Below are positions 37,801 through 48,980 of a stretch of DNA of 52,003 bases, one piece after another. The notes under the pieces were generated by a model, which was not told the origin of the DNA, made no database searches, and worked only from the letters and a program-made list of their open reading frames with translations. The translations under genes and the position numbers were made by a program. How positions within the stretch are numbered: position 1 is the first letter of the stretch; the number at the start of each line of letters is the position of its first letter. The DNA comes from Pelargonium tetragonum (lineage: Eukaryota; Streptophyta; Magnoliopsida; Geraniales; Geraniaceae), in NCBI GenBank assembly GCA_036897445.1, contig JAYMTL010000133.1, positions 1-52,003 on the forward strand. Reading direction: 5' to 3'.

Positions 37801-40100
37801 ACAAAAGGGAAGCTTTTAAAGTCTATAAGGGAGATAGAACGTAGTTTCGACCCTTTCTTTTTGTTACTTTTTATTTTCTTACCTCCGAGAACTTTCAGAT
37901 GTTAGTTTAGATGCAGTTCTATTTAGTTAGCCAGAATTGAAGTCAAAACTAAACAGTATTCGCTAAATTAGACCTCGCGCCTTATTCTTTAAGAGATCTT
38001 GCAGTTTCTTGAACTTTATTTAAGATAAAAGGCCCCTCGCCGGAGTTAGAAGTCTAAATTATGAAAGAATATTTAATGAATAAGCTTTCTACCCTAAGGG
38101 GCCCTTGGATCATTTGGATCAAAAAAGATATATGCATAGTTGCGTAAACAAAGCAGCTCTAAGAGATTTATTAATCCAAAAAGGGTATACAAGCAGTTTC
38201 CTAGACTTTTAACTATAAGTTTATACTTCTGAAAAAGAGACAGGAGTTTTTACATGAAACCCTTTTCTATTTCTCAACAACTAGCGGAGCTGCTACATAC
38301 CTATATAAAATAAACAACGCGAGACCCTTTTTTAATATATTGCTCTTTTTATATTTATGTTATGAATCCGTCTAAAGGAATATTATACTAGTAAAGCACT
38401 CTATTTAAATAAACTTAGACCTAAGGAATACGCCTTATTTGTATAACTTTATATTGTAGTAGGCTGGTATAGAGGTTTGGATTGTATATACTTACCATCC
38501 TTGTGGGGTTAAATTAAAAGAACTTAGATAGTAAAAATTTGCCATTCAGTTCGGCTTTTTTTACAAGACTTTCATAAGGAAAATAAAAGATCATAAAGCT
38601 ACGCCGACTCTTGTTCTATCTTTCGGATCTCCATTAGGTAGGATTAAGAGATTCTTGAAAGAGGATACTTTGTCCTTTTTTAGTTTATTGTAAACAATGG
38701 AAAATGGAACTTTTTTAAGTAACTCTAACGTATATAATATCTTATTGACTTATAGGAAAGGGGAGGGATTCCCGCAGGAAAAGAGTACTCTATATATCTA
38801 GGTACCCTTTGTTCCAAGGATTCTGCAATATTTCGTGTAAGATTTTCAAAGTATGCCACACTTTCACTAAAATAGGAAATTCGCATAAACTTCTTGCGCC
38901 GTTTTATCTTTATGCATTTTGAATAAAGAAGACTCGTCTCAGAAATTACAGAGTCTAGGTGGAAAACATCCAGTTTATCTTTCTCTTATCTAGTCTAGAC
39001 AGAGCTCCGTAATAGGATTTCCCGAACCGAAGGGGGAATGGGTAACCGTTTCTTTTGAAAAGATTGATAGGACTTTCAACCTTGTTGAGTTTTTTTTCTA
39101 GGTTCTCCGCTGTAAAAACGAAGATATACTATTGCTACAAAAATTCTGACACTTTTCAATTATAGACAAGTAGAAAGCTTCCAAAGGAGATGTAAGCATA
39201 CATCGCTATTAACGGGTACCCCTGCTTATACTATATTTTAATACTGAAGTAGGGTAACCAAAAGCACGGGATAATCTAACATGACCCGTCGGGCTTTAAT
39301 ACGTCCTATCCCCGAATTACTTTTCTGTAACTAGAACAAACCCGGTTTTTCATTTTAAGGGTAAGGGTCTTTACATTTGACTCGATTTACGATTTCCTAT
39401 ATTTCAATTATTTACCTTTTAGCGGCCCTGCCTGGAACCCTAAGTTTTATAAACTCTAGTAAAGATGTTACCGGATTTCTTTTATATAGACTTTCATTTC
39501 TAACTCACTTAGAAGCTGAAAATTCTAGACCTTGCCCTTTTGTTAACTTTCAAGGCCTACTAGAAATATCCGATACTGCACAACATCATTCTAATTCATA
39601 CCTAGACTTGGGTTTTCTCGTAAGCATACAAAAAACGCCTAAGTACCCTGCCCCTAAAAGATTTATTAAAAACGAAGACTATCAATAAACCTTAAACTTT
39701 TTTCTTCAAACTGGACCCGGAAAAATAAGAAGTCTTTATTTCCATACTTTTATAACCTACATCGTTTCTTATGAGTATGCCTCTAATGGATACGGGGCTT
39801 TGTATTACCCAGTATAATAGGAACTCTTAGTTCTCATTGTTAGATAGTTATGGAATAAATAGGTTATAATAAGTAGTTCTGTTGTTAAGGACACTCTTTC
39901 TTTTTGTTTTTATCTAAAAGAGTATAGAAACCCTTAGAAAGATTCGGAGTAAATCTCTTTTTCCAACTGTAGGCATCCGTAGGGTAATGCGGGCAGTATA
40001 TTAGATAGTACTGACTTACACAAACCACTCAGGGCTCTAAAAAATACAAATATACGACTGCCTTAGTCAATAGGTAACGTTTTTGTTATTTCTTTTCTTG
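31800..40100. other. Degenerate region without recognised genes
   Basis: Eight kilobases of RIP-type sequence. It contains a perfect 9-pair hairpin at 34,504-34,523. The longest open frame of the window is also here (39,377-39,688, plus, 103 codons). It begins at TTG, has no internal Met and resembles nothing I know. With stops making up roughly 7-8% of codons, one frame of this length in about 50 kb is not surprising. At 36,986-37,050 a frame reads PKSQSGKHEIVLNFRRYY, which faintly recalls a reverse transcriptase segment but has no supporting neighbours. Confidence 0.5.
34504..34523. other. Perfect 9-pair hairpin
   Basis: CAGATAGGC and its exact complement are separated by AA. There is no adjacent gene or repeat end. 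It may be chance. Confidence 0.5.
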
Positions 40101-40104
40101 ATCT

Positions 40105-40360
40105 AAGCTATTCCTCTAGTGTTAAATGTTAGGACAGACCTTACATCTTGTTGCTTGCTTTTCTGATTCATACTCTGTATCAGGATTGACTCTTACTGAA
40201 TTCTTCTGCACTCTTCTTCATAGCTGTCTTAGTTCAGTACTATTTCTCGCTAAACCTTTCTTAAAAGCTTGCCTTTACAGCTTTACTCTTGCTAACTGCT
40301 TTAGAAACCCGGGAACAAGCAACTCAACCTCTCCCTCACTACTTTAACTAAAACTTCAGG
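40105..40360 (-). mobile_element. E1 repeat family, copy (fossil, basic block)
   Basis: On the minus strand this reads as a basic, helix-like protein segment with LKQLARVKL, QAFKKGLARNSTELRQL and then DTEYESEKQATRCKVC. The last part lines up with DTESSSKR...KVC in the copy at 45.24 kb, and the basic part with the piece at 41.23-41.45 kb. CpA/TpG depletion is absent here: over about 170 bases from 40,135 I count (CpA+TpG)/(ApC+GpT) of 20/16, against about 0.66 in the two samples elsewhere, although TpA stays high. The element is broken, class unknown. Confidence 0.4.
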
Positions 40361-40402
40361 AATAAGGGAGTGTACAGGTCTAGACTAGAGGGGTAATAAA
40401 CC

Positions 40403-40666
40403 CTAGCTCCCCTCCAGGATTTTGACCCTACCTTGAAAAGGCTTGTATCCTGTAAAGCGCCTATAAAGGTATCGCTTAGATAGTTGAAAATTATGTCTTA
40501 TCAACACCCTTGTATTACCAGGCGGTCTTACTAATATAAAGGGTTTAGGATCCCGGAGAAACCACCCATTTCTCAGTAAAAAAGCCTCCACTACTCCAGT
40601 ATACTGTATTGGCTTTAGTTGACTGGATCCTTTAACAAAGAGCATCTTTCTCTCTCTTGAAAGCAA
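40403..40666 (-). other. Open frame of 87 codons, doubtful
   Basis: A minus-strand frame that ends just upstream, in the sense of reading, of the E1 piece at 40.1-40.36 kb. It starts at TTG with an internal Met at codon 8. It is rich in Arg, Lys, Phe and Tyr (for example RYLYRRFTGYKPFQGRVKI) and has no signal peptide or membrane segment. It may be part of the E1 fossil or a chance opening. I do not recognise it. Confidence 0.2.
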
Positions 40667-40669
40667 GTA

Positions 40670-41230
40670 TCATATAACTTAAAGACAACTAAATAGAAAA
40701 AAACGAGGCTTTAATGACGCATTACCTTGTTTATTAGTAGACTCCCTATACCAAACTAGAAATGAAGGATCTTAAAAGTACCTTACCAACTCCTCTTAGG
40801 GATACCTTATTATTAGAGAAATGCGAGTAAAGGTATTTAAAAAAACTTCTGCTTTTAATTCTTATGGTTGACAGCCAGTCCCTTTTTGTTTGCAGTAAGT
40901 AATCTCTAATTTATCTTCAAGACTCTCAAGTTTTAAGCTTTTCTTTTATTAATAGAATTGCCTTTAGTAAATAAAGGACTAAATTCCCAAGAATTTTTAA
41001 AATAAAGAGAATACCTTGGAATTTTTGGCGGCCAAGCAAATGAAAGGAGAATCCTGATCAGGAATAGAAGTCAACCTTGTTTCATGTCGCAGAGTTTTGA
41101 AAGCGCACATCTATAGAGAGTAGAGTTTTTTAAGTAATTTGAGGCTTGTTTTTGTTATTGATGTATAACCTTTCGAGGATCCCTTTTATAGACTAGACTC
41201 TTACCTACAGCTACTAGAAAATGAGTTCAA
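40670..41230. other. Gap between E1 pieces
   Basis: RIP-type sequence. I see nothing in it. Confidence 0.6.
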
Positions 41231-41450
41231 CTCCTATCGTATACTACCTTCACCTTGTACTGAAATTCCTTACTTCTTCTGCATCATACCGCCTTACTCT
41301 TCACAACTTTCTTAAGAGCTTATACCTGTATTTGTACTAGCTGTCTTATTCTTGATAATAACTGTCTTACGGATCCTAGCTTTCAACTAATCTGTACATA
41401 TCTTATTAGTCTTCTTCTTATCTTGTAGCTGGGAGTTATATTATCACAAC
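41230..41450 (-). mobile_element. E1 repeat family, copy (fossil, basic block)
   Basis: Purine-rich on the minus strand and coding-like there (LLSRIRQLVQIQV, then ALKKVVKSK). It matches the basic block of the 40.1 kb piece in DNA around CTTAAGAAAG and in the pattern of Leu, Gln, Arg and Lys. The two pieces overlap in what they cover, so they are separate copies and not one element split in two. It is broken. Confidence 0.35.
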
Positions 41451-44400
41451 CTCAAGCAGTAAAAAAAAAGCGGCATTCTACATGGACCGACAGGGTTGTA
41501 TCTTTATCAAAGTGTAGGGGGTTTGTTACTATACTAAGAGGTTTTGCGTAAATTAATACATTTGTACTTCCTTTACTTCCAAGGTTAAGCTTTGGTTTAT
41601 GTACTGATGGAGAACGCGAAGGTTGCATCCATGCTGAGAAATCGCCTTTATTTGAATTTGATCAAAGTTTATTCATAAAAAAGGGAAATTCATGTGTATG
41701 CAAAGCTTGCTTATATTAATTAAAAGGGGCGGATCTTGCGCTATCACATATGAGAGATTCTATTCGCAATATTTTTGTTATTCGGTCTATATGGATTTTT
41801 TTTTTCAAGAAAATAAACTTTTGAGTTGTTCATTTCCTAGTAAGGAAGGCTACTAACCCTAACGACAAAAAATAAGATAAGAAATAGTAAAAAGAAAAAT
41901 TATACCAGAAATATCAGGGAGAGTTTCCTAAAACCTAAAAGGAGATAATTCTTGTAATTAAGTGCGAACTAGTTCCTTTTAAATAGGTTTGTTGTCAAAG
42001 CAAAACACAATTATCATTAGCACTAAAAGCCTATATAACTAATCCCGGATAAGAGTAAGAGGAGTATTGACTTAAAATGTATATAAAAAAGTTTTCCTTA
42101 CTCTTGTATTTCCGTTAAAGTTAATTAAAGAACTATTTGTCCTAATCTCTAAAAAAGGAATCGGAATGTTTATATATATATATATCAAGTATAGGGAAGA
42201 GTCCCCCCAATCGAGCTAATGGTGATATTATAGGACCCTTTTTGTAATATTATATGTATATAAAGAACAGTCGATGAGAATAGCACAACAGCCCCTATTT
42301 AACTGCTATTCCTAATTTTATGAGGGGTAAACCTTTGGTTTACATAGGCTTTTATAATTTGTGTTGTTATTTATTAAAAGTAGCTTCAACTACTCCAGAT
42401 TTTTTTTCATATTTAGCAAAGAACAAGGGCAAGACATATTTATAAATAAATCCGCTCTACGACCTTTTATATGCTTTTTAACAGAATCTCATATCCTTCG
42501 ATGTATTTCTTTTTTCCATCCCTTTCTTTTTGTTAGGGTTACACAGTAACTCCCGAGTGAGTCATTTTACTAGATAGTACAAGGCTGCTAATACTTCGGT
42601 TCATTATTTAGCTGAATGGAGAGTCCGTAATTACGTCTTAACCCTTAAGGCAACCTTCATGATAGATACTAGTTCGAACAACTTTCTTAAGAAAGAATAA
42701 TTCAAGAAACTTCTGACCTTTCATTTCATTCGGAGAGTATAGTTTAAGGATTGTCCTAACTCTGAGTTTTAACATTCCTGAACTAAATTTAATAATATAC
42801 GAGAATTTCCGGTTCAAGGGGCAAGGGGAAATGCTAAGACCTTAGGACACAGTAATAAGATTAAGTTCTTAGATCGGAATAAAAAGTCCAAGTAGGTTTC
42901 GTTTTTAAGCATCCCTTTTATTATTTCTTCATTAAGCTAGCAAATTCTTTTTAGTAGAGGGCAGAGGGCTCTCACAAGGATAGTAACAAATTACCCTAAG
43001 TAAAGGGTGTGGAATTTCTAAATGTATTAGATTTTATAACAGGCACATGTCAACAGTGCGTCTCTAACTGGAGTCCTTAAGATCGAAGGGCGGCAATACT
43101 TTTTCCTCTCTTGTTTAGAGATCCTTTTTAAGATATAAAAAAGAATTTGTATGTTATTTTTTTTACTGGATTTTAAGAAAGGAATAGCTTCATTTATAAA
43201 GTAAAAGTACCACAGTAATTTCTGAGATATAGTCGTGGAAAGGTTACTATCTGCTCTTTGTATCGACCTAGAATACTCATTAAAAAGAGTAAAGAAAATG
43301 CTGACTGTTTCAGATTAGGGACAGTTCAGCTATAAATTTTTATGAGCTCTCGTTTAGATAAGGGATCCCTGGGGCATAAGCGCTCTTTTAAATAAAAAGA
43401 TTTTTTGAGAACTTTAAAATTGCATAGGTATAATTAAAAAACTACTTTATTAAACTTTCATTTTTTTCTAGTGTTAAGTTGTTTGTTTTATTCACCCAAC
43501 AGAAAAGTACAATACCTGTCTACTTCATTTGACTATATCATTAAAGAAAAGAGCAAATCCGGGAAAGGCGGGCCTGGTACTTTGAGTACTTTGAGGAAAG
43601 AAAATTTTCTATACGTTACAGTAAACCTTTTATTAGGCCCTACTCCTATATTATTCTTTAAGAGTTTTAAGAGACACGTAGTTGTTCATAAGTTTAAGTT
43701 ATTTTGAAGATTCTCTGGGAAACTGATCTAAGGAAACGGATTTTGGATATAATATAGGTATCTGAGAGCGGTTTTTGCAAGTCGCTGGTAAATTTTTTAG
43801 ATCTGCAAAAAAATATAGATAAGAACTTTGGCATTGTTTGCTTTAATCCGGATTCTTTTTCTTTAACTTTTAAAAACTAGGAGCACTTTTTCTTAATAGC
43901 TATACCTGCTTTCTTACTCTTATCTCTATACTATCTATTACTTATTTCTAAAAAGGAAAAGACTAATACAAAAAGAAACTATCTATACTATAGCTGTCGA
44001 TAGAGACTACTGTACCGCTTATACTTTATAGTAGTTGTTTTATCTTACTTAAGCCATTCCTAAACTTTATGCAAGTTAGGTGTTGCCCTATTAGCTTGTG
44101 TTAAGTTCCTAGTATTTTTAGTGTTACAAGAATTTTATGAGTGTAGATATAGCGTTCTTGTTAGTATAAAAAGGGAACCGTACGCTTCGCTTGTTAATTA
44201 GTTTTCTTTAGGCTAAGTTAGAGCGAGATCAATACTAGGAAGTAATTGTATTATATAACCATCTGCTAGGAGGAATTAGGAAACCCTGAGACAAAATATT
44301 ATTCTTTTATTTATTTGTATAAAGTAAATCCAGGAATAAGATCCTAGTACTCTAGTACTTTAGTTTGGAGGTCCTTTGTACGGATTCTTAAAGCTGGGTC

Positions 44401-45235
44401 TCTAAGGATTACAAGTATAGGGTATAATTTTTTTTGCTTTCTCTCAGCAGCCAAAGCCTTTTTCAAAAGCATAAACAAGTAAACATTAAAAAAGACCTAA
44501 GACTAAAGTTACTTTATTCTTTATCATACAAATTTTCTAGGTAAAAACTGAAAAAAGGTAAAAAAAGCCTCTGCCCCAGTACGTATACAATTGCTCTTTT
44601 TTGATTTAAATCCATAAAGTACCGAAGTTTTTATGTTTATGTTCACCCCTACTTATGCGAATCCCTAAGTGTTTCAAAAGGGTTATTCCTATTCGGTTAC
44701 TATACCCCTGCCTGTACTCGTTAAATTTGAAATTACGTAGTCAATAAAAAGAAAAGGAACGAGATTTCTCAAATATTTTTCAATCAAACCCTTAATAGCA
44801 GTCAGGCCCCACGAAGGATATGAAGTAACCCCGTAGATAAGAGCAGATTTGAGCTAGAAAATTCCAAAGGTACCAAGTTAAACAACTTTACTAAGCCTCG
44901 GGTCTTACTTTCTTATATAGTATGCGGAACTATATCATATTGTCTTAGCAGCTATTAAGGGTTTTTTGTGTTCCTCTGTTCCAAGTTTCTAATTCTAAGG
45001 AACAAGTATAACAAAAAATAGAAATAAGAGTTGCTAAGTCCCTGGTGCTCTCTAGGAGTAGGAGCTATAGAGAAGTAGGGATTTTCTTAAATGTGAAGGA
45101 AGTAACAAGTCTAGTAAATTTTAGTTGTAGGGTCTTGTTCTCTTTAATACGGATTCCCTGTTCTTTACTTTAAAGTAAAGCTTAGGCATTCGGAGGAAGG
45201 TTAATGCAGGCAAGTTTATCTTGGATAGTACATCC
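41450..45235. other. Degenerate region without recognised genes
   Basis: RIP-type sequence with a (TA)7 run at 42,171-42,185. At about 44,163 there is TATAAAAAGGG followed by a less AT-rich stretch, which could be an LTR or Pol II promoter relic; no partner copy was found. Open frames at 42,361-42,549 and 43,471-43,707 (62 and 78 codons) resemble nothing I know. Confidence 0.5.
42171..42185. repeat. TA microsatellite
   Basis: Seven and a half TA units without interruption. Confidence 0.8.
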
Positions 45236-45690
45236 GTACCTTATAACACACTTTGCTTTATGGACTTCTTCTTTTTGAGCTAGACTCTGTATCATAATCA
45301 TAACTAAACTACTCTTCTTAGTAGGAATTCTAGGAGCTAAACCTGTGTACTCTTTGTTGTAAGGGAGATACCTCTTCTTCTTGTTAGTTATTGTCTTATT
45401 GTTACTGGGACTGGACTACCTATTGATTATTGAAGTTGAAGCTAATATCTTACTCTTTTTCTTTATTTGTTATGTAATACAGTATCTAATAGGAGTTACT
45501 GTAATAGTTATAGATTGTATTGCTTGTTAAGGGCCTCATTGTCTTTGTGCTTATCGTTAAAGAGGCAAGTTTACTTGGAATCTAGAGAAGAGGTCCATAT
45601 TCCCGACCGTAGTATAACGGAGGTAGGTTTATGTAAAATAGTATAGGGATAGTCAACCATACACTATAACCAACACCAAATTTCTTTCAT
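45235..45690 (-). mobile_element. E1 repeat family, longest aligned copy (fossil)
   Basis: On the minus strand it runs from VGYSVWLTIP (45,657-45,674 and on), through a Tyr/Gly/Pro-containing block and ASLTIS, then an Asn/Tyr-rich stretch. It ends with EEEVSPLQQRVHRF and DTESSSKR near 45,240-45,330. The VGYSVW word is shared with the right-edge copy, ASLTIS with the 7.5 kb copy, and the DTES part with the 40.1 kb piece. This copy therefore ties the separate blocks into one family order. The Lys/Ser-rich block expected upstream is not seen. The element is broken, class unknown. Confidence 0.5.
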
Positions 45691-48600
45691 TCCTTATTTC
45701 TTTACTAGACGGAAACTTATTACTCAAGCTTTAAACCAAAGTACACTAGCACGGTAAGTTATAGGTTATAATCTAGGTTTATCAATCAACATAGAGTTAA
45801 AGGGTTCTCCAAGTAAGTTCGCTGTTTTAAAGAGTAACTAAAGGGTAAGATATCAGATGTAAAAAAATCCTAAAGCCCTTGTTTTAGAGTCATGATTTTC
45901 TTATCAAAAATAAGGAACTCTCGAGGGTCTAGTCAAAATCTTGGTGACACATAAATTACAGCAGGAAAAAAGTCTTATATAAAAATGAATATTGACTAGG
46001 CAGCAACCTTGTAAAGTTAGAGAATTAAAGAGAAATCCCATTTTCATTGAATTGATAGGCAAGCCTTATAGATTTAGCTCGAATAATTTTTGAGAAAAAA
46101 GCACAATTTTGGAATCTAAAAGTTAATTAAGTAGAAGTTCCTGGTATAGGATATCCTACTAAGGAACCCTTTATCCCACAAAGTTAATGTCATATAACTC
46201 TACCCTTTAAAATACTAAAAAGGATACTCCTATGGTTTTGTATCCCAAGTATAAAGGTTTTAGTGCAAAGAATCCTGTAGAGAAGAATAGGGCTTGAGTG
46301 TGTAATTAGAAAGATTTTGAGTCTATGTCAACTTTCTTTCTGAAAATTTTATTGAGTATAATTTCAGTTTCTTACCTTATAATAGGCCTTAACTAATAGA
46401 TTAAAGAATTCCTCAAAGAGCTTCCTTTCTAAGTAAGTGTAAGTGGTATAAAGTAAGTTCCTGTACTAGCCCCTTTAAAACCCTAAAGAAGTTCGGGCTA
46501 CTCATATATTTATTACTCCTTCAAAACATCTGGTTAGTTTAATAAAGCAATACTTTACAACTATCAGCGAATAAGGAGGTTACTTTTTTCCTTTTCGCGT
46601 TCAGTAATTTCTTTTCTACCGAAAGCTCTCGCAACATATACACCACCCTCAGGCCCGGCTTACTTGCTATAATTAAAAACTATAAAGAGCCTTGGTAAGT
46701 AAGTTATTTTTGGAAACATACTTTACCCTTATTCCATGGAGCACAAAAAGGGGATTTAAAGTAAACCCTTGAGTTCGAAATATGTGTCTTGTTTTCGGAT
46801 ACCCTAATTCAAGAATAAATACCAAAAATTTCTAAACGAGTGGGCATTTGCACCACCTTAACCTAAGTATATAATAAAGAAATTTCTCTCTATATACATT
46901 GTTCTAGTTCCAGTCGCAGTAGACTCTTATAGCATGAATCTTTCATTATATTTTTAAAGAAGGGTTAGGATGCTTTGAGAGGATTTTATCCTATAGATAG
47001 GTTTTCAGAGCGGGTGCCCTGCCTTTGATTTATTATTAGTATATTTTTTAATACCTGTCAGAAACAGTGTTAAAAATCTAAATAGAGGAGGAGTTCCCTT
47101 ATATTGGCCAATCCTTTAGTAAAAAAAATGAAAAGAGTTTGCAGACTGCTTAGAATCAATCCTTATACCGGAGATATAACTAAATGGCAAAATCGAGAGT
47201 AAGGGGCCTTGAAGTTTGCCTATTCACATAAGGGATTCCTTTGTTTTGCTTTGCAGTGTTAATTAAAAACTCGTATTACGTCAGACTTAAAAAAAATTCT
47301 ATAGTAAAAACCTCCGTAATTGCACGAAATTCATATACGTAAAGGTATGCAAATTCTTGTTAAAGCGCACGAAAATGCCAGTAGAATTAAAATAGTATAT
47401 CTGGACGCTTTTATTTTCATAGAATAAAATACTAAAACTCAAGGTGGGTATAATACGGGACTCTCCATTGTATAAAGGTATAAGAGTAGATATGGTATTA
47501 ACCCCTAGAAAAAGAGAAATCCTTACTTTTTAGGCACTCAGTAGAATTTGAGCTTTTACAATAGGCCCATACGAGTATGCTCTTTCTTTTTTGATAGAAT
47601 ATTTCTGCCAGCTAAAACTTTTGCTTTTTTGTAAACTAAGCCTGTTACTCATAGCTTCGTTTTTATCCCTTTTAAAAGGAAGGCTTTGAATTTCATTACA
47701 TTTATAACAAGGTATTTTCATTACTATACTCCATCGAGACAAGTTAAAAGAGTAAAAAGTCTTAGTAAAGCCTTAAACCTTTCATCAATTTGGATTGAAT
47801 TTCCGCAGCTAATAAAAGTATAAACTAGGTTTAGGTAAAACTTACTCCCTTTTTTGTGTTGATCTTACTTACAAGGTTTCCTCTATGCCTAAAAAGATTT
47901 AAGGCCCCTGCGGTAATTTCATTTTTTATTGATTAAGAAGATTCGGAATTCAAGGGGAGAGGGAAGAATCAGAACAAGTTGACTCAGTATTTTAAGTGCG
48001 GGCTACCCACTATAAGAGGGAAATCTCTATAAAAAATTTTCAGTCTAATCCCATACTAAGTACCTTTCGTCTTTTCATTTTTAATATTGTCAAGGTAAAA
48101 CTTCTTTTATGAAGTCTTCTTTGTACTTTGTAGTTATACTCAAACCCATGTAAAGAGGACCCTTATAACTCTCGCTTAAATCCTTTTTAGGACTGGCTTT
48201 ATTACAATCAATATAGTAATAATAGAGTTTTAGATTTGCACTGTCAAAGCGTCTTTAAGGGAGAACTCAAAGCACAAAGCTTGTTAAAAAAAGAAAAGGG
48301 CTCTACTCTCTAGCGCAGTAACCAGGACCTTGTCCCTTCTTATGTATACTCGTTTTAGAGTAAACTTTGATGTAGACTTAATCTTAGTTATAGTATACTA
48401 AAGAAAGCTCCTGCTAGTATTTTACTTATTCCGAGCTGTTTAGAAATCCTTGATCCAGGTATAGACAAGAGTCCTACTCTATCAAAGAAGTTTAGTTAGT
48501 TTGGCGGACCTTTTTAGAGTATAAGACTCAAATTTCTCTTGCCAAGCGCTTGAATATCTTGCAATAAAAGTCAAATTTATGAAACATTAGGTACATTTTT
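45690..48600. other. Degenerate region without recognised genes
   Basis: RIP-type sequence with no coding-like frame that I can follow. The minus-strand opening at 47,530-47,742 (70 codons) resembles nothing I know and is within chance length. Confidence 0.55.
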
Positions 48601-48980
48601 ATCAACTAAACGACTTCCTTGAGCCCGTGCAAAAGTTTTTATGACTTGAAAGAGAGCTCTCAGGATACGGAGTGAGATAGAGGAGCTATGAGGAATAAAG
48701 CTATAGGGAAAGCTAGAGTTCAAAAAGGGAATCCCCAAGCCAAGAGGAGTAAGCGCGATACCTGTTGCTATTGTAGTTACTATGGGTTACTTAATTGTAT
48801 TAGACTTTGTTGCTTTGTCTTCTGTATTTTAGTTCTATTTCTAGTTAGAAGAGATAAAACTATGGCTTGTTATATTTCTTAGCAGCTAGATTCCTTGTAA
48901 TTATTGCAGCTAATGTAGTGTAGTTATAGTCTTATGGGTTATATAAAGTCTATAGTTATGAATATCCCGCAGGTTGAAAG
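48600..48980 (-). mobile_element. E1 repeat family, N-terminal piece (fossil)
   Basis: The minus strand is coding-like (TTLAAIITRNLAAKKYNKP, then SNYNSNRYRAYSSWLGD). It shares ATTAAGTAAC, then AGTAACTA and CAATAG, in order, with the leader of the right-edge E1 copy at 51.78-51.87 kb. TpG is not depleted here (15 TpG against 16 GpT in about 180 bases), as in other E1 pieces. A 64-codon Cys-rich frame open on the plus strand (48,688-48,882) is best explained as the shadow of this minus-strand relic. It is broken. Confidence 0.35.

Noticed and set aside
39377-39688. Longest open frame in the window (103 codons, plus)
   Set aside because: It starts at TTG with no internal Met, resembles no family I know, and its length is near what chance gives for one frame in about 50 kb of this composition.
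48688-48882. Cys-rich 64-codon frame with a hydrophobic stretch, a possible small secreted or membrane protein
   Set aside because: The opposite strand carries E1-like coding sequence, and the Cys-rich reading is what TGT/TGC-rich complement gives. There is no signal peptide at the start.
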